Assembly: GCA_015680685.1 (NCBI GenBank)
Contig: MNCI01030691.1
Coordinates: forward strand, 21,778 to 85,777
DNA from: Gnetum montanum
Taxonomy: Eukaryota; Streptophyta; Gnetopsida; Gnetales; Gnetaceae
Reading direction: 5' to 3'
DNA length: 64,000 nt
Shown here: in pieces, positions 56,480 to 64,000 of the stretch
Layout of the letters: each line of letters begins with the position of its first letter
Numbering within the stretch: position 1 is the first letter of the stretch
The notes under the pieces: generated by a model
Seen by the model: only the letters and a program-made list of their open reading frames with translations
Told to the model about the DNA's origin: nothing
Database searches by the model: none
Program-made: the position numbers and the translations under genes

Positions 56480-57190
56480 AGATAGGGATAAATCATCTAA
56501 TGAAATTAATTTTCTTGAAGAAAGCCCTTAGATCATTCTTGGATGAAGGGTAAGGTACTTCTAAAATTACATTCATCCACTCAGGATCAATCACAATCCC
56601 CTCTTTAGTCATTATATGACCCAAAAATTTTCCACTTTGAACTTCACAGCTAGATTTCTTTGCATTCAAGGTGATGTCGAACCACCTACATCTTATAAAA
56701 ATGTTTCTAATGTCTCTAAGGTGCATATCCCAATCTTTGGAGAAAATGGTTAAGTCATCTAGGTAGATAATAATGCACTTCCTAATTAGCTCCTTAAAAT
56801 TTTTATCCATAGCTCTTTGAAAGGTGAAACCAGCATTTATGAGGCCAAAGGACATTTTAGCCAATTAAAAAGTTTTTCATTTTTTCGTAAAATCCATTTT
56901 GTATTGGCCTTTCTTACTTACTAAAATTTGGTTATATCTTGAATACCCATGTAAAAAGGAATACATTTGTGTATTGTTCATGATTTTCAATAACTCCTCC
57001 ATAAGAGGAAGTAGATAATTATCCTTAACACAAGAAGTATCAAGGTTATAAAAATCAATACATAACCTTAATCCACTAGTGTGTTTCCTAACGAGCATTA
57101 AGTTTGATATCCAATTGAAGTGTCTCACTAGGTAAATAATTTTGGATTCTAGGAGCTTGTTGATTGCTACTTCATGAGGGCTTCAATCTT
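56480..57190 (-). pseudogene. Element F: reverse transcriptase
   Basis: Minus strand 57128-56877 reads WISNLMLVRKHTSGLRLCIDFYNLDTSCVKDNYLLPLMEELLKIMN, SFLHGYSRYNQILVSKKGQYKMDF. 56864-56493 reads MSFGLINAGFTFQRAMDKNF, IIIYLDDLTIFSKDWDMHL and LGHIMTKEGIVIDPEWMNVI. YLDD (56765-56754) is intact, but the first catalytic Asp of LDGYSGYNQ is His. A short gap at about 56870 separates the two frames. Confidence 0.9.
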
Positions 57191-57459
57191 TGGATTTACA
57201 GGTCTCAATTTTTGCATGAATGGTTTTTTTTTTGGCCTAAGGGGGATTGTGTATGTCATCACTAAAGGATTAAAAGTTCTAAGGTCTTCATAAGTCCATG
57301 CTAGAATATCATTAAACTCATGTAGTAATTCAACCAGTCTTTGTATTTCATCTAGAAGTAAACAAACTCCTATTTTAATAGGGTATTGTCTTCATTTCAT
57401 TTGAATGTAAATTATTTTGGTCCTAACTAACATTTGCTAGTTAGTGTTTTTAGATAAGT

Positions 57460-58130
57460 CTATGATCTAAGTGTGCAAGTCATCAAATAATGCTTCCCTA
57501 ACTGCTATTTCAGGAGACATTTTGTTTAAGAACAAAACATCCTTTGATATATCTTCTTGACCACTAAATTCTCCTTCATAAAATAGAAATTTGCAAACAT
57601 GGTCATCATCATCAAACACTTGAAAGGAAAAGACATTATCAGGGATAGAATAGGACCTCAATTTTGCAATAATAAATTTTTAATCCCAAGCATTGTGCTT
57701 AAATAGGACATTCAAGGTGGTGGCCATTTGGGCTAGTGCATTGGGCATGTAATTTTCTTCTCTTAGTATATGTTCAACGATTACATATTTGAAGTCTTTA
57801 AAAAGTTCAAGAATATAAGCTTTATATGCTTTTATGATGACATCTTTATTATCAGAGGTTACATTCACTTGGTTTACTAGTAGTTGGGAGTCACTATAGA
57901 TTTTATGTTTGGATAAGTTATAGTATTGAGCTAGCTTGATCCCATGTATAAGTGCTTGTTGTTAGTCATAGGTTGTGTAAAATTGATGGCTTTAAGAATA
58001 GGAGCTTTGCTAGGAGGTATAAGCATTATTCTTGCTCCACATCCTTTCTTGAAAGAGGCACCATCCACTCTTAGTAACCAACTGTTTAAGTTAGTGAAAT
58101 CTAAAAAATTGGTTCTCTTATCAAGGTAAT
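57460..58130 (-). pseudogene. Element F: archaeal-type RNase H-like domain upstream of RT, with linker
   Basis: Minus strand WLLRVDGASFKKGCGARIMLIPPSKAPILKAINF, PMTNNKHLYMG, then IYSDSQLLVNQVNVTSDNKDVIIKAYKAYILELF and IVEHILREENYMPNALAQMAT. These follow the archaeal RNase H pattern FDGAS...GAG..L, TNN.AEY, GDS.L...Q and R..N..AD.LA. The linker SIPDNVFSFQVFDDDDHVCKFLF follows. The domain lies before RT, whereas Tat elements have it after. I recall plant polyproteins with this order, so it is an uncommon type rather than unique. Confidence 0.75.
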
Positions 58131-58639
58131 GATGATCATCATCAAAATTTGGCACATCTTCTAATATTTTATTGATTAGAATCTTACTTATGTCCTTATC
58201 ATTTCCTAATAGTGGTGGGTCATCAAAAAAAAAGTTCATCCATCATGTTGATGGCATCGCAAAGTATCTTCATACAGTTTTTTACAATGTCTCAAAGATT
58301 GATAATATTGGGTAAAATACATGTACGTAAAAGGGTTTATGCTTGGAGTTTCACCTATATCATCAATTCATCAAATATTCGCCAAGTGCTAACTCAACCA
58401 CTCCAACAAAAAGGTTGGTATTTTAATTTCCCAAATATTTACTCTATTGATTGAAAGCTGTTAACACTTGTTTAAAAAAGGGTTCTCTTTGTATAATCAT
58501 ATATTTAGACTATCCTTTGATAAGGATTAATAGTTTTAAGAAATCTGATCTAAAGAAACCCCAAAACTTGGCTCCAAAAGTCCTAGATAAGAGCACACCA
58601 TGAGTGGGTTACATATCAACTACTAAGATACCCATGTAA

Positions 58640-58886
58640 CATTTAAATGTAGGGCATTGTTTAAGTTACACTTTCACTTCTTTTAATGACCCCACTACAG
58701 GTTTGCAGAATCAATTGAGTTGAATCATACTGTTTGTTTGTGGTATCATTTGTGCTCCTAAAGCCTTACATAGATGAAGTGGCATGATACTAACAATTGC
58801 ACTAGAATCCATCAAATAATTATATACATTTTTTCCTAAAATAATCAAAGTTGTTAGGAAAGGAGGTTGATCTTTCTTGCTTAACA
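58640..58886 (-). pseudogene. Element F: aspartic protease, N-terminal part
   Basis: Reads KNVYNYLMDSSAIVSIMPLHLCKALGAQMIPQTNSMIQL. The LMDSGA.VSIMP loop is the protease active site (Gly changed to Ser). Upstream only about 20 codons separate it from the LTR, so gag, primer site and leader are missing. Confidence 0.7.
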
Positions 58887-60405
58887 TGGGAAAACCCTAC
58901 TGAAGATGGAGAGAGAGAAATAGTTAAAGGAAGAGAGAGAGATCTACTTTGATCAACCACTAACTGCCTGTTATCATGTATGCCGTTAGAACGTGTCACT
59001 GTTGTGACGTGAGAAGGGGAGGGAAGAAAGAGAGACCACTTACAATAGCAGTCCACCATGAGTGAGGAGAGGCTAGCCCAAGATCTACCCCCACCTCCTG
59101 CTAAGAGGAAGACCTCTGTTGATGCTGCTATTGATGGCACTGCCTACAACGTCACTACATGCACCTGTTGCAGTTGCTAATGTTGTTCGCTTGTGGTGCT
59201 GCCGTTCACTACACCATGCATTCGTTATGCCGCTCATTGCTTGCTACGCATGTACGGTGTCTACTATGCATTGTTGTTTTTTACTGTGTCACATGCACGG
59301 GTGCCTGGTCTTCACGTTGGAGTGTGTCACTGCAATCACCCTTTTGTTCATCAAATCGACCATCGTCGAGAGTCACGCCAGAGAGAGAAGGCCACTGGAA
59401 TGCACTGCCGAAATGAGGGGAGGCCTTAATCACTATCGGATAGAGTTGCCACCATTCGATCCATATGCCACCATGTCGCTGTAGTACAGAGAAAGAAGGC
59501 TTCAACCCAAAATAGATGATTTGCCTACCGTCACCCAATGCTTATCAGCATCTTGACTGGTGCTGACAGTGAGAGAGAAGGCTCGCATACCACTTGCCTA
59601 CCATTGTTCCACCATTTTTATAGCCACTACCATCCACGTGCACAATCATGCCACCCACTTTCTTTGAATGCCCATCATCCAGGATGTTATGTAACTCTCA
59701 CCATGATTCTCACTACATTGGTACAACCACACCCCATGTAACGCTTGCCCATCACTCCCCATCATGATTATGACCATGTTTCCACGAGTGCACTGGCGTA
59801 ACCGTAGCCATGTAATTGCTGTGAGTTGCCTGGATTTGACTTGACTATCTTTAGTAGAAAATAATAGAAATATACTTAATATATGTTTTGAAAATTATCA
59901 TTAAGAAAATTAAAAATGTCAGTGGATAACATTCAAAACAAGTCTACCAAATTTATAACTATGGTATTTTATATTTATCTAATATGTTCAAATGTGTTGG
60001 AAATTGCAAGAAAATGTGATTTTTATTTTCAATGCTACAATTGTTGCACAGATCTCTATTTTTTTCAGATAAAATTTTAAAACATCTATCTTTTTTAACT
60101 CTCACCTGTAAAGATCCCATTCTACTAGTGCATTGCAAATTAAAAGGAATGACAATTAAAATTAAAGTCTCCATTATGATATTCAAATAAAAATAATTTT
60201 CTCATTCTATATTTTCCTAAAACTTGTGAATCCCACACTAACATGTCCATGGTATTGTTGATTAATTAATATTTGGGTCCTTTACACCATTAAAATAATT
60301 TTAAAATTATATAGAAATTGTGAAGTTTGACAATATTTTTTTTTGGTAGGATCAAAAGTATTAATCATGGCCCCATCTCTAGCATGGGTGAGGTTGACAT
60401 CAACA
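58887..60405 (-). repeat. Element F 5' LTR (about 1.5 kb, inner end probably truncated)
   Basis: Aligns with 33074-34469 plus 53101-53269. The outer end TTGACATCAACA (60394-60405) equals the 12-bp end of G's LTR. The inner end near 58887 has no matching TGTTGATG partner and touches protease, so a deletion probably removed it. It holds E's insertion site uninterrupted (CCCACACTAACATG, 60232-60245). Confidence 0.85.
59612..59625 (-). promoter_or_regulatory. TATA box in F 5' LTR
   Basis: Minus strand GGCTATAAAAATGG, identical in both LTRs. Confidence 0.6.
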
Positions 60406-61530
60406 ATTCGTTTGTGGACCTTGATTCCAAGATGGCTTACTCTGAATACTTTTATTTGTTTTATTGCTGCTATCCCTTTTTAAAATTCGTGGCATCTTTC
60501 CCTGGATTCTATCTTCTTAGTTTGATGTAGTTTCCCAGAATGTTGATACACTGGCCAAGAATCTACTCTAGTAGGAGTAACATTTTGCATCATGAACCAT
60601 TAAAGTACTCAGCACCCAAAACACCAAAACCGTTCATTAATAATAAGTCATTATTAAGTGACCAGGAAACTAAAGAACCCTTAAGAAATGCTTTGAAGTA
60701 TTATGATTCCAGTGATTTTAGTATTTCAAAAGCAAGGTAAAGTGGAACAACGAATCCTTAAGACGTATGGGACAGAATAAAGTGGTACTGTACCACTGCT
60801 ACACATTTACCACATTAGGAGTTTCGGTGATTTGAAAGGATATATCATATATATTCTTAAAAGTACCCTTTAGTACCTTGAGTTCAGAAATTATTATTAA
60901 GGAAATTACTTAGTGTTTTTATAAATTTTTGTTATTTCTATTTAGTATGGAAATACTATCAACAAGCTTTTCTTAACTTGTCATCATCTTAGGATCAAGC
61001 TTCTCTTAAGTTGTCATCATCTTAGAATTGAAAGTGGAAGATTGGTTCACCAAAAAAATGCATTTGTAGATTGTATAGGCCAGGAGCACTTTAAGATGAG
61101 TTACATATGTTTTTTTCTAGTGTGACTAATTTGAGATAATATTTTAATGTTACAGCAATAAGGATATGACTACTCATTTCAGACAACTTTATAATGTTAA
61201 AGCAACAACAAGGGTACTTGATTTGTTTTGGATGGATCCATCGGTGCTTAGTCAATTTGTAGAATTTCTCTTTATTTTATGGGTCTTCAGATGTAGTAAA
61301 GCTTCATTTCATTTTATAAATTGAAAAATTCAATATCAAATTTGAAGATGATCAACAAGTTTTAGAGATCATACTATAAAGAAAAAAAACTTATATTTCA
61401 AGAAAATTTGTTGGATGGTTACAAAGCCTTTAACATATTTTTTTAAGAAAGTTGCAAACAGCATTTATGTAATACCCTAAGCAGATGAAAGGAAAACAAT
61501 CTTAGCTACAAATAATATACTTTCCTTTAT
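60406..61530. other. Right flank, mostly unrecognised
   Basis: An open stretch 60540-60740 (PLKYSAPKTPKPFINNKSLL ... YDSSDFSISKA) ends at AAAGCAAGGTAAAG, which could be a splice donor, and CCCAG precedes it. No family recognised and no supporting neighbour exon. The remainder is AT-rich without signal. Confidence 0.3.
60963..61028. repeat. Tandem duplication, two 33-bp units
   Basis: CAAGCTTTTCTTAACTTGTC... and CAAGCTTCTCTTAAGTTGTC..., both continuing ATCATCTTAG. Four mismatches. Confidence 0.85.
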
Positions 61531-61534
61531 TTTG

Positions 61535-61648
61535 AATCCGCCCGCTTATTACCCTAGGAAGTATGATTTTGAAAGAATAAATAAGACTATGAATCCGACC
61601 GCTTATTACCCTAGGAAGTATGATTTTGAAAGAATAAATAAGACTATG
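61535..61648 (+). repeat. Near-perfect tandem duplication, two 57-bp units
   Basis: Units 61535-61591 and 61592-61648 appear to differ at a single base (CCGCCCGC and CCGACCGC). 57 is 19 codons and the plus frame stays open (NPPAYYPRKYDFERINKTM twice), continuing to 61765. With so few differences it is much younger than the elements nearby. Whether it is translated is unknown. Confidence 0.92.
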
Positions 61649-61730
61649 GATCTTGCATGGTTTTGGGCAAACAAGGGTAGTTCCCCTGGCAATTTCTCCC
61701 TTCTAAAGAAGCTTCCTTGTTTTTGGGCTC

Positions 61731-62450
61731 CTACTGTTGCCGCTGCTCTGGGCAATTTCCTGTGACACAGAAACAGAAGCCTGCATTTGGCGATGAGAAG
61801 TCCCTATTGCTTTTGAGAGATAAGAAGCGAGTCAAACCCAAAATAAAATTAGAAGCAGAAACTTGTGCTTTGCCATGGTGGCCTGTTTCATTGGAATAAG
61901 AACGAGAATGGGCCATAACGATAAAGTCATGAGCGGAAGCATGTGTTTTGCCATGGCAGCCTATTTCACTGGGATAAGAGTTAAGACCCAGAATCAGAAT
62001 CAGCCACGGTAACAGAGTTGAAAAGAGAGGCACGTGCTATGACATCACAACCAGCCACAATAGCAGCACCAGAGACAGGAGTTTGTGGTTTGCTATGGGG
62101 GATATTTAAGGAGAGGAACAAGAGTAAGACTCGGAACCAGCCATAACAGGAGCCTCTGCTCTACCATGGCGGACTAGTATTTCATTGGAACAATACCCAG
62201 GCTCAGCCATAACAACAATACCAGATACAGAAACCTCTGCTTTGAGATGAGGGGCTATTTCATCGGAAGAAAAATAAGATCCAGAATCAATCACAACAGT
62301 AGAACCCAAAACATCATCAGGACAGGAATCAATACCAGATTCAGCCATAGTAGTAGCAACAACAACAGCATAATCCAGAGCAATACTGCTGCTGAGCAGC
62401 AACAAGAATTGCATCAAGAGGCAAGGCATAAACTTATTAAGGGTCATCAT
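61731..62450 (-). pseudogene. Repeat-coding locus with signal-peptide-like start, frameshifted
   Basis: ATG at 62450 (minus) opens MMTLNKFMPCLLMQFLLLLSSSIALDY, a typical signal peptide, then 114 codons to a stop at 62106. The downstream part repeats a motif of about 25-28 residues: SSDEIAPHLKAEVSVSGIVVMAE, SNEILVRHGRAEAPVMAGSE, PSEIGCHGKTHASAHDFIVMAH and SNETGHHGKAQVSASNFILG. The units are in the same frame before 62106 and after about 62030. Between these, the repeat text shifts frame (HSKPQTPVSGAAIVAG). So it is either a broken gene or has a splice I cannot see. No known family recognised. The protein would be secreted if made. Confidence 0.4.
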
Positions 62451-62529
62451 CCTACTCTGTATCTCTGTAACTTTCGTGACTACCAGTCCTACAATTCTTG
62501 GAAGCTAAGCAATTACGTGCACTTTGCTA

Positions 62530-62540
62530 CTTTTATAGCC
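62530..62540 (-). promoter_or_regulatory. TATA box upstream of the signal-peptide ORF
   Basis: Minus strand GGCTATAAAAG, 80 bp before the ATG at 62450, leaving about 50 bp for a 5' untranslated leader. This is a normal plant core-promoter layout. Confidence 0.5.
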
Positions 62541-62754
62541 CATTAGGCATAATCAGCCAAACAGGGATATTTCCACAAATGCAGTTTCTTAGGAACTTCA
62601 TATTTTGCAATTTGCACCATCCATTTTGAGTTTTTACACGGAGAGATGCGCATATTAATTTAGTGCAGCATGCTGCGAAGGTTTTGCCTTGTTTTCTGGT
62701 TTACCGTCACTGTACCGGCACCCACCATTGCGTGCAGGAGCAGCGAATTTTTGC

Positions 62755-63265
62755 TAAATCCGATGCAGATTTCCATACTACCATTAGATCGCTCGTTTTG
62801 GTTTTTAGTCTGAATTTACCCACCATGAAATTGCAGCAGGATCTTCTCTGTGGCCTGCGCCATTCTAAGTTGTGTGAGCCATTCTCTTTTCTGTTAAATA
62901 CTGGGATAAGGGAATATTCTGCATGAATTCAGTAAAATATTAATTTCTTAATATTAATTTCTTTGGAGTATGAGCTTGAGACGGCCTTTGACTAACCATC
63001 TCACCAACGTATGTAATTTCGCCAAAGCAGATGTAGTTTTCCATACTCCTATGACCGTGTTGATTTTCAGTCGGGGTTTACCCATTATGAAATTGCAGAG
63101 ATCTTCTCTGCGGCCTTCGCCATTCTAAGTTGAGGCATTCTCCTTTCTGGGAGAAGGAATTGATTAAAATATTAATTTCTTTGCAGTGTGAGCCTGAGAC
63201 TGAGACCCTCTACCTTTGCCTTTCATCTCACCGACATATGTAACCTCATCTCAGCCAAAATGTAA
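62755..63265. repeat. Tandem duplication, two units of about 250-263 bp
   Basis: Units 62755-63017 and 63018-63265 share TTTCCATACT, ATGAAATTGCAG, GATCTTCTCTG, CGCCATTCTAAGTTG, AAAATATTAATTTCTT and CATCTCACC. Several indels distinguish them. Not in a conserved frame. Possibly duplicated promoter or untranslated sequence. Confidence 0.85.
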
Positions 63266-64000
63266 CTATCTGCAGGCAAACCAGCCAGCTACAGTATAAG
63301 CTTGAGTGCATCAACTATAAAGCATGTTTACATCTGCGTATCAACCATTATCATAAGTTTGAGAAGTACGAGTTGTGAATCAGCTAGAAGTAGATGCCTT
63401 AATACTAACTGTATTGAAATAAATCATAGTTTTTCTGAAAATGAAGGTACATCGAGTGTAAAGGTCTGCGTGGGAGAGGAGAGGATATAAAAGAATTCAA
63501 ACTATTTCACAATGTAAATGTACTTCAAACATGTAACCTTGTACTTATATATAATTATAAAACAATGAGAAAATGATTTCAATTATATTTTTTCTTTCTT
63601 TTAATTTTTTTTAATTAAATAGTAACATAATACAATATACTTGTACTTGAAAAATTAGAGCATATAAACAACAATTTCTTGTATGTAAATTTTAAGTGAA
63701 AATGAAGACTTCCTATGATATCTTATTTTTAAAAGTAGATTTTATCCCTTTTGAAGTTGAAGCCCTTTGTCACTTTATTGATTATATGCAAAAGTTAAGT
63801 GTAACACCTCTATAAATAACTAATAAATATGCTAAGAAACCCAAAGTTTTTGGGTTTAACCGTGATTTATTAACTTACCAAATAGTCATGAAATGAATAA
63901 AAATTATCAATTGAAAGCATAAATTCAATAGAGAAACTTAGTGTAACAAAATTTCTTATTATTTACATAAATAATTAAATAAAATTAATTTCAAAAAATG
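63266..64000. other. AT-rich right edge, nothing recognised
   Basis: No coding or element signature. T- and A-rich runs around 63580-63620. Confidence 0.4.

Larger units (their letters stand above)
33074..60405 (-). mobile_element. Element F: gypsy element split by E
   Basis: On the minus strand from the right: LTR (60405-58887), protease, an archaeal-type RNase H-like domain, RT, RNase H, integrase, tail, then the second LTR (53269-53101 continuing at 34469-33074 across E). The gag and leader are absent, since the LTR meets protease directly. The left limit is only where the two LTR copies stop matching. No target duplication is found there (CTAGG against ATTCG), so the true left end may lie further left. 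Confidence 0.8.

Noticed and set aside
33069-60410. Target duplication for element F
   Set aside because: CTAGG on the left and ATTCG on the right do not match. The left boundary is uncertain, so no duplication is claimed.
62247-62546. 99-codon plus-strand frame over the repeat-coding locus
   Set aside because: It is the complement of the minus-strand signal-peptide frame. The minus strand has the TATA box and the protein-level repeat.
1-64000. Integrated pararetrovirus or other virus sequence
   Set aside because: Every RT seen is bounded by LTRs or integrase of Ty3/gypsy type. No movement-protein or coat-protein motif was noticed.

Overview
The window is plant nuclear DNA made almost entirely of old, decayed LTR retrotransposons of the Ty3/gypsy superfamily, stacked inside one another. 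No complete host gene can be shown. Large size, AT-richness, deep nesting and many stop codons suit a large seed-plant genome. A gymnosperm is my guess, but the sequence alone does not prove it.

Left stack (1-29222). From outside in, four elements are recognisable. G (plus strand) shows its integrase end and 3' LTR at 26908-29222. H (minus, Athila-like) occupies about 22014-26907 and its LTR interrupts G's integrase. A (minus, Tat-like) has its 5' LTR in two pieces, 2529-2640 and 21072-about 22013, and its gag runs off the left edge. B (plus, Tat-like, 2641-21066) sits inside A's LTR with a GAAAC target duplication. B has LTRs of 1656 and 1728 bp, gag, protease, RT, RNase H, a second (archaeal-type) RNase H, integrase and a polypurine tract. 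Between its protease and RT lies a 6 kb block carrying an antisense, intron-containing decayed gene.

Gap (29223-33073). This is AT-rich DNA with a 98-bp tandem duplication, an inverted repeat and AT minisatellites.

Right stack (33074-60405). F (minus, pol with an RNase H-like domain upstream of RT) is split by E (minus, Athila-like, 34470-53100, target duplication CACAC/CATAC). E's right LTR is split by D (plus, 43730-52450, target duplication TATAT). The second LTR of E and the second LTR of F supply the uninterrupted sites. D has gag but no pol, and carries an extra ORF downstream of a palindrome-rich, promoter-like block. D and E share the tRNA-Asp-type primer site, the polypurine tract, the LTR ends and the gag type, so D looks like a non-autonomous relative of E.

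Right flank (60406-64000). This is not recognisably retrotransposon. It holds several tandem duplications and a minus-strand repeat-coding locus with a signal-peptide-like start and a well-placed TATA box (61731-62540), possibly a decayed host gene.

The most unusual content is B's antisense gene: an FCP1/HAD-phosphatase-like region that appears to lack the catalytic aspartates, then a region resembling plant transposon-associated proteins, then a charged helical tail. D's extra ORF, in sense orientation, seems to have the last two parts. All element names A-H are labels for this report only.
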